Of a stretch of 64,000 bases of DNA, positions 1 to 8,314 are shown piece after piece. Positions within the stretch are counted from its first letter, which is position 1; each line of letters begins with the position of its first letter. Below the pieces are notes generated by a model that was given only the letters and a program-made list of their open reading frames with translations, searched no databases and was not told the origin of the DNA. Source of the DNA: Escherichia fergusonii ATCC 35469 (GTDB lineage: Bacteria; Pseudomonadota; Gammaproteobacteria; Enterobacterales; Enterobacteriaceae); NCBI RefSeq assembly GCF_000026225.1, contig NC_011740.1, positions 3,720,001 through 3,784,000 on the forward strand, written 5' to 3'. Both the position numbers and the translations under genes were made by a program.

Positions 1-396
1 GCGTTGGGTCGTTAGCTGGCGCAGTGCCTGATTCACGCCGCCGCCATACGCTTTCACTAACCCACCGGTGCCCAGCAATATGCCGCCGTAGTAGCGCACC
101 ACCACGGCGGTAATTTCCCCGACGCCGCTGCCCATAAGTTGGGCGAGCATCGGTTTACCTGCCGTTCCCGCCGGTTCCCCGTCATCAGAGAAACCCAGTT
201 GTTGAGAATCATCCGGTGCGCCAGCTACCCACGCCACGCAATGGTGGCGGGCATCAGGGTGTTCTGCCCGCACCGATTCAACAAACGCTTTCGCCGCCTC
301 GACGCCATCGGTATGCGCCAACAGCGTAATGAAGCGGCTTTTTTTGATCTCTTCAACAACCGTGACCGGTGCCGCAGGAATTAACCAGCTTTCCAT
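1..396 (-). CDS. yigZ: YigZ, IMPACT/YigZ family protein (N-terminal part, cut by window edge)
   Basis: Minus-strand frame opening at 396 with MESWLIPAAPVTVVEEIKKS and running off the left edge without a stop, about 132 of the usual ~205 codons. The segment RHHCVAWVAGAPDDSQQLGF followed by SDDGEPAGTAGKPML is the signature of the UPF0029/Impact N-terminal domain. The pepQ stop TGA and this ATG share one base (TGATG), so translation is probably coupled to pepQ. The family is linked to translation control through Gcn1/Gcn2 in eukaryotes; the bacterial role is poorly defined. Identification is by sequence recognition and by its position next to pepQ. Confidence 0.93.
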   Translation of the reverse strand, partial: MESWLIPAAPVTVVEEIKKSRFITLLAHTDGVEAAKAFVESVRAEHPDARHHCVAWVAGAPDDSQQLGFSDDGEPAGTAGKPMLAQLMGSGVGEITAVVVRYYGGILLGTGGLVKAYGGGVNQALRQLTTQR

Positions 397-1727
397 CACG
401 CCAGTTTCAGATCCCGGGTCATGTTTTCCACGTTGTTTTCGTGGATCACCACGTTGTCTTCGATACGAATACCGCCGAACGGTTTCAGTGCTTCAATTTT
501 CTGCCAGTTGAAGTGTTTGCTGAACTGCCCTTCACGCCACGGCGCCAGCAGCGATTCGATGAAGTAGATACCCGGTTCGATGGTTAACACCATGCCCGGC
601 TGGAGAATACGAGTGCAGCGCAGGTACGGATATTTTGCCGGTGCCGCGAGGTGCGTACCGCTATCATCCTGCATAAAACCAGCGACGTCATGCACCTGCA
701 GGCCCAGCGGATGGCCGATACCATGCGGCATAAACGGTCCGGTAAGATCATTTTCGACCATCGCCTCTTCACTCATATCAGTGATGATTTGATGTTTACG
801 CAGCAGTTTGGCGATGCGCTGATGGAACTGGATGTGGTAATCCACATAGCTGACGCCTGCTTTCATGGTAGCGATCAGCGCCAGTTGTTCATCATTTACG
901 TCTTTCACCAGCTGTGCATAGTCGTTGTCGCTTTTTGCCGACCAGGTACGAGTCAGGTCAGCCGCATAGCCGTTATATTCGGCCCCGGCATCCAGCAGGA
1001 AGCTGCGCATCTCTTCCGGTGCCTGATGGTCCAGTTTGGTGTAATGCAGTACCGCAGCATGTTCGTTGAGCGCCACAATGTTGCTGTAAGGTACGTCGGT
1101 ATCACGATGACCGGTCGCGGTCAGATAGGCAATGTTGATATCGAACTCGCTCATGCCAGAACGGAACGCTTCTTCTGCCGCGCGATGACCGTTGACCGCC
1201 ATTTTCTGCGCTTCACGCATACAGGCCAGTTCGTACTCAGTTTTGAAGGAGCGGTAGTAATGCAGGTAGTCGATAACCCCTTTCGGGTTGATATTGCTGG
1301 CCTCAATGCCCAGTTGCAGCGCACGTTCCGGCACCGGGCCGATATACCCGATATTGCCGCGCGCAGCTGGTAACAGGCTACCAATGCCATCGGCTTTCGG
1401 CAGCGCGATCACTTCTACGTCTTCAGTCCAGAAAGAGGTCGGCAAAGGTTCGACGTTGTGCCAATAATCAACCGGCAGATAGAACCACAGTTTCGGCTTA
1501 TTCACGCCATCCACCAGCAACCAGCAGTTTGGCACCTGAGTTACCGGCACCCACGCTTTGAATTGCGGGTTCACTTTAAACGGATAGGGATGATCGTCGA
1601 GAAAAACGTTGAACAGTTCGCCGGAGTGAATAAGTAACGCATCCAGCTTGAAGCGCGCCAGCGCATCGCGAGCCCGTTTCTGCAAGGTAGCTATATGATT
1701 TTTATAGAGTGAGGCCAGTGATTCCAT
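396..1727 (-). CDS. pepQ: Xaa-Pro dipeptidase (proline dipeptidase)
   Basis: 443 codons, the normal length for E. coli PepQ, starting MESLASLYKNHIATLQ. Cytoplasmic metallopeptidase of the pita-bread (M24) fold that cleaves Xaa-Pro dipeptides. Visible metal-ligand motifs: DAGAEYNGYAADLTRTW (two aspartates), PHGIGHPLGLQVHD (histidine), LTIEPGIYF (glutamate) and GGIRIEDNVV (glutamate). It is transcribed divergently from fadB and overlaps yigZ by one base. In E. coli the enzyme also has organophosphate-hydrolysing side activity (family knowledge). Nothing is broken or unusual here. Confidence 0.97.
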   Translation of the reverse strand: MESLASLYKNHIATLQKRARDALARFKLDALLIHSGELFNVFLDDHPYPFKVNPQFKAWVPVTQVPNCWLLVDGVNKPKLWFYLPVDYWHNVEPLPTSFWTEDVEVIALPKADGIGSLLPAARGNIGYIGPVPERALQLGIEASNINPKGVIDYLHYYRSFKTEYELACMREAQKMAVNGHRAAEEAFRSGMSEFDINIAYLTATGHRDTDVPYSNIVALNEHAAVLHYTKLDHQAPEEMRSFLLDAGAEYNGYAADLTRTWSAKSDNDYAQLVKDVNDEQLALIATMKAGVSYVDYHIQFHQRIAKLLRKHQIITDMSEEAMVENDLTGPFMPHGIGHPLGLQVHDVAGFMQDDSGTHLAAPAKYPYLRCTRILQPGMVLTIEPGIYFIESLLAPWREGQFSKHFNWQKIEALKPFGGIRIEDNVVIHENNVENMTRDLKLA

Positions 1728-1874
1728 TTTTTACCCTTCTGTTTTTTTGACCTTAAGTCTCCGCATCTTAGCACATCGTTCATCCAGAGCGTGATTTCTG
1801 CCGAGCGTGATCAGATCGGCATTTCTTTAATCTTTTATTTGCATATTTTTAACACAAAATACACACTTCGATGC

Positions 1875-1891
1875 ATCTGGTACGACCAGAT
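1875..1891 (+). promoter_or_regulatory. FadR operator of fadBA
   Basis: The 17-bp sequence ATCTGGTACGACCAGAT is an almost perfect dyad and matches the known FadR operator in front of E. coli fadB. It lies 25 bp before the fadB ATG. FadR represses beta-oxidation genes until long-chain acyl-CoA releases it, so fadBA here should be induced by fatty acids. Confidence 0.9.
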
Positions 1892-1916
1892 CACCTTGCG
1901 GATTCAGGAGACTGAC

Positions 1917-4106
1917 ATGCTTTACAAAGGCGACACCCTGTACCTTGACTGGCTGGAAGATGGCATTGCCGAACTGGTATTTGATGCCCCAGGTTCAGTT
2001 AATAAACTCGACACTGCGACCGTCGCCAGCCTCGGCGAGGCCATCGGCGTGCTGGAACAGCAATCAGATTTAAAAGGGCTGCTGCTGCGTTCGAATAAAG
2101 CAGCCTTTATCGTCGGTGCTGATATCACCGAATTTTTGTCCCTGTTCCTCGTTCCTGAAGAACAGTTAAGTCAGTGGCTGCACTTTGCCAATAGCGTGTT
2201 TAATCGCCTGGAAGATCTGCCGGTGCCGACCATTGCTGCCGTCAACGGCTATGCGCTGGGCGGTGGCTGCGAATGCGTGCTGGCGACCGATTATCGTCTG
2301 GCGACGCCGGATCTGCGCATCGGTCTGCCGGAAACTAAACTGGGCATCATGCCGGGCTTTGGCGGTTCTGTACGTATGCCACGTATGCTGGGCGCTGACA
2401 GTGCGCTGGAAATCATTGCCGCCGGTAAAGATGTCGGCGCGGATCAGGCGCTGAAAATCGGTCTGGTGGATGGCGTAGTCAAAGCAGAAAAACTGGTTGA
2501 AGGCGCGAAGGCGATTTTACGTCAGGCCATTAACGGCGACCTCGACTGGAAAGCGAAACGTCAGCCGAAGCTGGAACCGCTAAAACTGAGCAAGATTGAA
2601 GCCACCATGAGCTTCACCATCGCTAAAGGAATGGTCGCACAAACAGCAGGGAAACATTACCCCGCACCCATCACCGCAGTAAAAACCATTGAAGCGGCTG
2701 CCCGTTTTGGTCGAGAAGAAGCCCTAAACCTGGAAAACAAAAGTTTTGTCCCACTGGCGCATACCAACGAAGCTCGCGCACTGGTCGGCATTTTCCTTAA
2801 CGATCAATATGTAAAAGGCAAAGCGAAGAAACTCACCAAAGACGTTGAAACCCCGAAACAGGCCGCTGTGCTGGGCGCAGGCATTATGGGTGGCGGCATC
2901 GCTTACCAGTCTGCGTGGAAAGGCGTACCGGTTGTCATGAAAGATATCAACGACAAGTCGTTAACCCTCGGCATGACCGAAGCCGCGAAACTGCTGAACA
3001 AGCAGCTTGAGCGCGGCAAGATCGACGGTCTGAAACTGGCTGGCGTGATCTCCACGATTCATCCAACGCTCGACTACGCCGGGTTTGATCGCGTGGATGT
3101 TGTGGTAGAAGCGGTAGTCGAAAACCCGAAAGTGAAAAAAGCCGTGCTGGCAGAAACCGAGCAGAAAGTACGCCCGGATACCGTGCTGGCTTCCAATACT
3201 TCAACCATTCCTATCAGCGAACTGGCCAACGCGCTGGAACGCCCGGAAAACTTCTGCGGGATGCATTTCTTTAACCCGGTCCACCGGATGCCGTTGGTGG
3301 AAATTATTCGCGGTGAGAAAAGCTCCGACGAAACCATCGCGAAAGTTGTCGCATGGGCGAGCAAGATGGGTAAAACGCCAATTGTGGTTAATGACTGCCC
3401 CGGCTTCTTTGTTAACCGCGTGCTGTTCCCCTACTTCGCCGGTTTCAGCCAGCTGCTGCGTGACGGCGCGGATTTTCGCAAGATCGACAAAGTGATGGAA
3501 AAACAGTTCGGCTGGCCGATGGGTCCGGCATACCTGCTGGATGTCGTGGGCATTGATACCGCGCATCACGCCCAGGCAGTGATGGCAGCAGGTTTCCCGC
3601 AGCGGATGCAGAAAGATTATCGCGATGCCATCGACGCACTGTTTGATGCCAACCGTTTTGGTCAGAAGAACGGCCTCGGTTTCTGGCGTTATAAAGAAGA
3701 CAGCAAAGGTAAGCCGAAGAAAGAAGAAGACGCCGCCGTTGACGACCTGCTGGCAGAAGTCAGCCAGCCGAAGCGCGATTTTAGCGAGGAAGAGATTATC
3801 GCCCGCATGATGATCCCGATGGTCAACGAAGTGGTGCGTTGTCTGGAAGAAGGCATTATCGCCACTCCGGCAGAAGCCGATATGGCACTGGTCTACGGCC
3901 TGGGCTTCCCTCCGTTCCACGGCGGCGCGTTCCGCTGGTTGGACACCCTCGGTAGCGCAAAATATCTCGATATGGCACAGCAATATCAGCACCTCGGCCC
4001 GCTGTATGAAGTGCCGGAAGGTCTGCGTAATAAAGCGCGTCATAACGAACCGTACTATCCCCAGGTTGAGCCAGCCCGTGCGGTTGGCGACCTGAAAACG
4101 GCTTAA
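1917..4106 (+). CDS. fadB: Fatty acid oxidation complex alpha subunit (enoyl-CoA hydratase / 3-hydroxyacyl-CoA dehydrogenase)
   Basis: Start set at MLYKGDTLYLDWLEDG, preceded by CAGGAG, giving 729 aa, the E. coli length; the frame is open further upstream but through the FadR operator. N-terminal crotonase domain (about 1-190) with GGGCE and GLPETKLG carrying the two catalytic glutamates. The dehydrogenase domain starts near residue 315 with the Rossmann motif GAGIMGGG, and HFFNPVHRMPLVE holds the catalytic histidine. FadB also carries epimerase and delta3-delta2 isomerase activity and forms an alpha2beta2 complex with FadA. fadA follows after 9 bp, so the two are one operon under FadR. Confidence 0.98.
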   Translation: MLYKGDTLYLDWLEDGIAELVFDAPGSVNKLDTATVASLGEAIGVLEQQSDLKGLLLRSNKAAFIVGADITEFLSLFLVPEEQLSQWLHFANSVFNRLEDLPVPTIAAVNGYALGGGCECVLATDYRLATPDLRIGLPETKLGIMPGFGGSVRMPRMLGADSALEIIAAGKDVGADQALKIGLVDGVVKAEKLVEGAKAILRQAINGDLDWKAKRQPKLEPLKLSKIEATMSFTIAKGMVAQTAGKHYPAPITAVKTIEAAARFGREEALNLENKSFVPLAHTNEARALVGIFLNDQYVKGKAKKLTKDVETPKQAAVLGAGIMGGGIAYQSAWKGVPVVMKDINDKSLTLGMTEAAKLLNKQLERGKIDGLKLAGVISTIHPTLDYAGFDRVDVVVEAVVENPKVKKAVLAETEQKVRPDTVLASNTSTIPISELANALERPENFCGMHFFNPVHRMPLVEIIRGEKSSDETIAKVVAWASKMGKTPIVVNDCPGFFVNRVLFPYFAGFSQLLRDGADFRKIDKVMEKQFGWPMGPAYLLDVVGIDTAHHAQAVMAAGFPQRMQKDYRDAIDALFDANRFGQKNGLGFWRYKEDSKGKPKKEEDAAVDDLLAEVSQPKRDFSEEEIIARMMIPMVNEVVRCLEEGIIATPAEADMALVYGLGFPPFHGGAFRWLDTLGSAKYLDMAQQYQHLGPLYEVPEGLRNKARHNEPYYPQVEPARAVGDLKTA

Positions 4107-4115
4107 GGAGTCACA

Positions 4116-5279
4116 ATGGAACAGGTTGTCATTGTCGATGCAATTCGCACCCCGATGGGCCGTTCGAAGGGCGGTGCTTTTCGTAACGTGCGCGCGGAAG
4201 ATCTCTCCGCTCATTTAATGCGTAGCCTGCTGGCGCGTAACCCGGCGCTGGAAGCGGCTGCCCTCGACGATATTTACTGGGGCTGTGTGCAGCAGACGCT
4301 GGAGCAAGGTTTTAACATCGCCCGTAACGCGGCGCTGTTGGCTGAAGTGCCTCACTCTGTCCCGGCGGTTACCGTCAATCGCTTGTGCGGATCATCCATG
4401 CAGGCATTGCATGACGCAGCACGGATGATCATGACTGGCGATGCGCAGGCATGTCTGGTCGGCGGCGTGGAACATATGGGCCATGTGCCGATGAGTCACG
4501 GCGTCGATTTTCACCCCGGCCTTAGCCGCAATGTCGCCAAAGCGGCGGGCATGATGGGCTTAACGGCAGAAATGCTGGCGCGTATGCACGGTATCAGCCG
4601 TGAAATGCAGGATGCCTTTGCCGCGCGGTCACACGCCCGCGCCTGGGCCGCCACGCAGTCGGGTGCATTTAAAAATGAAATTATCCCGACTGGTGGTCAC
4701 GATGCCGACGGCGTCCTGAAGCAGTTTAATTACGACGAAGTGATTCGCCCGGAAACCACCATGGAAGCCCTCGCCACGCTGCGTCCAGCGTTCGATCCAG
4801 TCAGCGGCACGGTAACGGCAGGTTCGTCCTCTGCGCTTTCCGATGGCGCTGCCGCCATGCTGGTGATGAGTGAAAGCCGCGCCCGAGAATTAGGTCTTAA
4901 GCCGCGCGCCCGCGTGCGTTCGATGGCGGTCGTTGGTTGTGATCCGTCGATTATGGGTTACGGCCCGGTTCCGGCCTCGAAGCTGGCGCTGAAAAAAGCG
5001 GGGCTTTCTGCCAGCGATATCGGCGTGTTTGAAATGAATGAAGCTTTTGCCGCGCAGATCCTGCCATGTATTAAAGATCTGGGACTGATGGAGCAGATTG
5101 ACGAGAAGATCAATCTCAACGGTGGCGCGATCGCACTGGGTCATCCGCTGGGCTGTTCCGGTGCGCGTATCAGTACCACGCTGCTGAATCTAATGGAGCG
5201 CAAAGACGTCCAGTTTGGTCTGGCGACGATGTGTATCGGTCTGGGTCAGGGTATTGCAACGGTATTTGAGCGGGTTTAA
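4116..5279 (+). CDS. fadA: 3-ketoacyl-CoA thiolase (fatty acid oxidation complex beta subunit)
   Basis: 387 aa, starting MEQVVIVDAIRTPMGRSKGG with a clear ribosome site (AAGGAG). Thiolase motifs are complete: RLCGSSMQA holds the acyl-accepting cysteine near residue 91, NEAFAAQ and GGAIALGHPLGCSGAR hold the catalytic histidine, and MCIGLGQG holds the second cysteine. It thiolytically cleaves 3-ketoacyl-CoA to acetyl-CoA and a shortened acyl-CoA. Second gene of fadBA, 9 bp after fadB. Downstream lie a long hairpin and a terminator before the accessory assT gene; in K-12 the next gene is fre. Confidence 0.98.
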   Translation: MEQVVIVDAIRTPMGRSKGGAFRNVRAEDLSAHLMRSLLARNPALEAAALDDIYWGCVQQTLEQGFNIARNAALLAEVPHSVPAVTVNRLCGSSMQALHDAARMIMTGDAQACLVGGVEHMGHVPMSHGVDFHPGLSRNVAKAAGMMGLTAEMLARMHGISREMQDAFAARSHARAWAATQSGAFKNEIIPTGGHDADGVLKQFNYDEVIRPETTMEALATLRPAFDPVSGTVTAGSSSALSDGAAAMLVMSESRARELGLKPRARVRSMAVVGCDPSIMGYGPVPASKLALKKAGLSASDIGVFEMNEAFAAQILPCIKDLGLMEQIDEKINLNGGAIALGHPLGCSGARISTTLLNLMERKDVQFGLATMCIGLGQGIATVFERV

Positions 5280-5299
5280 AAGCAACAGACTCCTGAAAC

Positions 5300-5351
5300 G
5301 GCGCTTCGCTTGCCCGACCTGGCTACATGCAGGACGGGCAAGCGAAGCGCC
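5300..5351 (+). repeat. Long perfect hairpin after fadA
   Basis: A perfect 17-bp inverted repeat: left arm GGCGCTTCGCTTGCCCG at 5300-5316, right arm at 5335-5351, loop of 18 nt that can pair a few more bases past one A-A mismatch. It starts about 20 bp after the fadA stop. No T-run follows, so it is more likely a 3' mRNA-stabilising structure or repeat element than the terminator itself. It does not match the REP consensus. Confidence 0.75.
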
Positions 5352-5430
5352 CCTGGCTAAGAAGTTCGAACAGTTTATTTCAAAGCCATTGTTGCCAATG
5401 TCGATGAAAGAAAATTTAGTTGCCGTTCTT

Positions 5431-5455
5431 CCCGCCTGTCAGGGGCGGGTTTTTT
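5431..5455 (+). terminator. Rho-independent terminator of fadBA
   Basis: Stem CCCGCC (5431-5436) and GGCGGG (5444-5449) with a 7-nt loop, followed directly by six T. It is placed to end fadBA transcription just before the convergent assT stop at 5463. Confidence 0.85.
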
Positions 5456-5462
5456 ATCTTCT

Positions 5463-7286
5463 TTATTCAGTGAATGCTTTAGTTAAACTGAAAGGCATTG
5501 CCTGATAACCACGAGTACCATGCAGTTGCATTTCAACGGCGGGTTCTTTTTCACCCCATTTGAACTCTTGCAAATATGGGTTCGGCAAGCTGGTGAATGC
5601 CCCAACTGTCAAATCAAATTCCCCACCGGCTGTTGCCGAGTAGACAAAAACGGAGTTTTTATCGTTCTGGAATTCGGTAATTGACGTAACCGGACTAAAC
5701 CACTCATTGCCACGTTCTTTGCCGTATTCCCAGATTTGCTGCACCGTTTTATTCTTTTGGTCGATTTTATAGATCACCGAGCGACTGTATTTCATGCTCT
5801 GCATCGCAGGTTGTTCCAGGCCACGCCCGTCGCCGTTATCGAAAGCGGAGAGATAGAGAATGTCGCCTTTACTCTTACTGTCGATTTTGAACGCTGTGTG
5901 TTGCGTCCATGTCCAGTCAAAGTCGCCTTCGCAGGTGTTATTCTCACAAGCGATTTTTTGCCCTTTATCATCAACCGGCGTTAACACGGTAGCATCAAAC
6001 GGTGCTTTCCAGCCTGCTGGTGTGCCCAGTATCCATTTCACTTTCTTGTCACGACCGATTTTTATGATCGCACTTTGGTGACGGGAACTAATAATAATGG
6101 AGTCATCTTCACTATCGTAATCGACGCTGTTTACATGCGCCCAGTTGCGGCCAGGGCCGCTACCTACGATATCGCCGAATTTATCTGAGGAGTCCAGTGC
6201 CGCGAGATCTTCTTCATTAAGCGTATGACCCGCCTGGCTGGCATCAATGTTCAGGCAAACAGCTCCCTGATCCAGGGTTTTCATAACCACATCGCGATAA
6301 GGATCAAGAATATCGAACAAACGCCATTCATCGACCACTACGCCGTTCTCATCTACTTCGGCAATAACATCGCGCACGGTACGCACATTTTTGCCATCAA
6401 GCCGCTTGTGGTTTGAACTGGCAACACGCAGGAAATAGTGCCCATTTGCGGCATTATCCATGGAGTGGGAGAAATCATTGTAGTTATCAGGTAAGCGACG
6501 ATTAAATATCTCGCGTCCCATAATATCGTACTTCACGTAACGTTGACCGTAGCCCCAGGTAAGTGCGCCATCATGGTTTTGTTTAAAGCCCATCATTACG
6601 CCAGCGTTATAAATAGACTTTAGATCATAAATAGGGCTTGCGTTCATAAACCAACGAATATCGCCCTTCGAGTCAATAATTGCGTTGACAGGATAGAAGT
6701 TCCATTCCAGTGCGCCACCCACCGGGTTATTCCAGACAGTACGCGTTCCATTACCTGATTTATCTTTCAGATTGTTGAGTAAATACAGACGGTCCTGGAA
6801 TTCTGGGGAGGTTTTCTTAACATCGACAGTAAAGAATGCGGAGGTTTCTTCTTTGGTTCCTGCTGATTCGTTATAGGCAGGCGGGGCGTATATCTTATAA
6901 CTTTCTTTGATATTTTCGATCTTGCTGCCATATATTCGGGTGTATGCCACTTCAACAGTATTTAGATAGTCAGGGTAAAGACCGAAAACCGGGATACCGC
7001 CATAGGTTAAAAGGTATTTATTATTCACCTTATAGGCAATTTCCTGACCATTCTCTTTTGGCACGATACGCACTGATACATCACGCAGCTGATACCCACC
7101 ATTACGAATCACAGCTGTCAGTGGCGCAATATCGTAGGGGTTCATAACGACTTCGCCAAGTTGCCCCTGGCGTTGATAATCAATTTTGGCGCCACTGGCA
7201 CCACCAATTGCAAAAGCGGTATCAGGTATAGAGGTAATTGCTGCTACAGATAAAGCGAGAGAAGTTAACGCATATTTAAATTTCAT
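5463..7286 (-). CDS. assT: Periplasmic arylsulfate sulfotransferase (AssT family)
   Basis: 607 aa with the start taken at MKFKYALTSLALSVAAITS, because GGAG lies 6 nt upstream; an in-frame ATG four codons earlier lacks a ribosome site. Residues 1-26 form a signal peptide ending AFA. The rest matches the AssT six-bladed propeller family: GPGRNWAHVNS, with the histidine that carries the sulfo group, SSRHQ, GRDKKVKWILG, DNGDGRGLEQPA and VQQIWEYGKERG. The cysteine pair in IACENNTCEG matches the active-site-proximal disulfide of UPEC AssT. The enzyme moves sulfate from one phenol to another in the periplasm. It is an accessory gene between fadA and fre; the dsbL/dsbI pair found beside assT in uropathogenic E. 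coli is absent here. Confidence 0.9.
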   Translation of the reverse strand: MKFKYALTSLALSVAAITSIPDTAFAIGGASGAKIDYQRQGQLGEVVMNPYDIAPLTAVIRNGGYQLRDVSVRIVPKENGQEIAYKVNNKYLLTYGGIPVFGLYPDYLNTVEVAYTRIYGSKIENIKESYKIYAPPAYNESAGTKEETSAFFTVDVKKTSPEFQDRLYLLNNLKDKSGNGTRTVWNNPVGGALEWNFYPVNAIIDSKGDIRWFMNASPIYDLKSIYNAGVMMGFKQNHDGALTWGYGQRYVKYDIMGREIFNRRLPDNYNDFSHSMDNAANGHYFLRVASSNHKRLDGKNVRTVRDVIAEVDENGVVVDEWRLFDILDPYRDVVMKTLDQGAVCLNIDASQAGHTLNEEDLAALDSSDKFGDIVGSGPGRNWAHVNSVDYDSEDDSIIISSRHQSAIIKIGRDKKVKWILGTPAGWKAPFDATVLTPVDDKGQKIACENNTCEGDFDWTWTQHTAFKIDSKSKGDILYLSAFDNGDGRGLEQPAMQSMKYSRSVIYKIDQKNKTVQQIWEYGKERGNEWFSPVTSITEFQNDKNSVFVYSATAGGEFDLTVGAFTSLPNPYLQEFKWGEKEPAVEMQLHGTRGYQAMPFSLTKAFTE

Positions 7287-7533
7287 AACACTCTCCATCA
7301 GTTTAATTAAAATACTTATTCCATTTTATTTTTCTGTCATAGCATCAGCGCTTTATTACAAGAATCCGTAAAATGAATTTTTTAAAACTAATATTATTGA
7401 TTGGATGAATACAACCGGAGAGATTTCATCCCGTCTGGTATAACACAGGATGGTAGACATTGCGATTAAGAAATAATTAATAGAAAATTAAGCCACTCTA
7501 CATTTTAAATAATTAGGATTGCAGACACAGGAC

Positions 7534-7564
7534 ATATATCAGGGGCAATATGCCCCTGATATAT
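7534..7564 (-). terminator. Hairpin terminator downstream of fre
   Basis: Perfect 14-bp inverted repeat (7534-7547 and 7551-7564, left arm ATATATCAGGGGCA) with a 3-nt loop, directly after the fre stop on the minus strand. The T-run is weak. The rest of 7287-7533 is AT-rich, has no gene I can support and probably carries the assT promoter. Confidence 0.65.
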
Positions 7565-7567
7565 CAT

Positions 7568-8269
7568 TTAAATAAACGCAAAAGCATCACCAAACAGGCG
7601 ATCTTCTCGTGCATTGCGCTCATTACAGAACAGGTCACGAGCAATTTTCGCCATCTCGAAACGCCCGGCGATATAGATATCATGTTCCGCCAGCGTACCA
7701 TGATCCTGCAACACTGCAGTTAACACCGTTCCGGTACGACCACGCCAGCCAGGCTCCGGTTGCTCAACAACAGGTTCGACGCGCAGACCTGGATACTGAA
7801 GCGATAACGCTTCCAATTCAGAGAGATCATAAAGGTGTTTTTCTTCCCGACCGCCCCAGTAGATAGTGACATCACGATTGGGATTACGCGCTAGTGCAGT
7901 CAGTAAAATAGAACGGGCGTAGGAGAATCCAGTACCACCGGCGATCAGAATCAACGGACGCTCTTCATCGTCACGCAACCATGCCTCACCGTGGGGAATA
8001 TCTACCTCAATTTGACGATCTTTTAGAATTCGATCCATCACTGCCATGGCATAGAGATTGAGTTCCGAAGCGCCAATATGCAACTCAATAAACCCTTGTT
8101 CATTTGGTGTTGAGGCCATTGAGAATGGGCGCTTATCGCGCTCATCCATCACAACCATCAAATATTGGCCAGCACGAAAAGAAAAGGCCGCATCTGGCAC
8201 TAAACGAACGCGGTATACGGTATCAGTGATAGCTTCTACCGAGGTCACTTTACAGCTTAAGGTTGTCAT
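7568..8269 (-). CDS. fre: NAD(P)H-flavin reductase
   Basis: Start at MTTLSCKVTSVEAITDTVYR gives 233 aa, the E. coli length; the frame extends 11 codons upstream without a better start. Ferredoxin-reductase fold: RPFSMAST is the flavin-binding R-x-x-S motif and IAGGTGFSYARSIL is the NAD(P)H-binding loop. It reduces free riboflavin, FMN and FAD with NAD(P)H and feeds flavin to other enzymes in the cytoplasm. In E. coli it lies beside ubiD, the prenyl-FMN-dependent decarboxylase, as here (gap 45 bp, same strand). Nothing unusual. Confidence 0.97.
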   Translation of the reverse strand: MTTLSCKVTSVEAITDTVYRVRLVPDAAFSFRAGQYLMVVMDERDKRPFSMASTPNEQGFIELHIGASELNLYAMAVMDRILKDRQIEVDIPHGEAWLRDDEERPLILIAGGTGFSYARSILLTALARNPNRDVTIYWGGREEKHLYDLSELEALSLQYPGLRVEPVVEQPEPGWRGRTGTVLTAVLQDHGTLAEHDIYIAGRFEMAKIARDLFCNERNAREDRLFGDAFAFI

Positions 8270-8314
8270 GCGCTTTCTCTGTCGGATCGATAAATAGGGC
8301 AAAACAAACGCGCA

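Noticed and set aside
651..1373. 240-codon open frame antisense to pepQ
   Set aside because: Covers the PepQ active-site region on the opposite strand and has no family signature.
1791..1916. N-terminal extension of fadB
   Set aside because: Would read through the FadR operator; the start with a ribosome site at 1917 gives the known 729-aa length.
3201..4214. 337-codon open frame antisense to fadB
   Set aside because: Shadow of the strongly coding fadB frame; no recognisable domain and low-complexity residue pattern typical of antisense reading.
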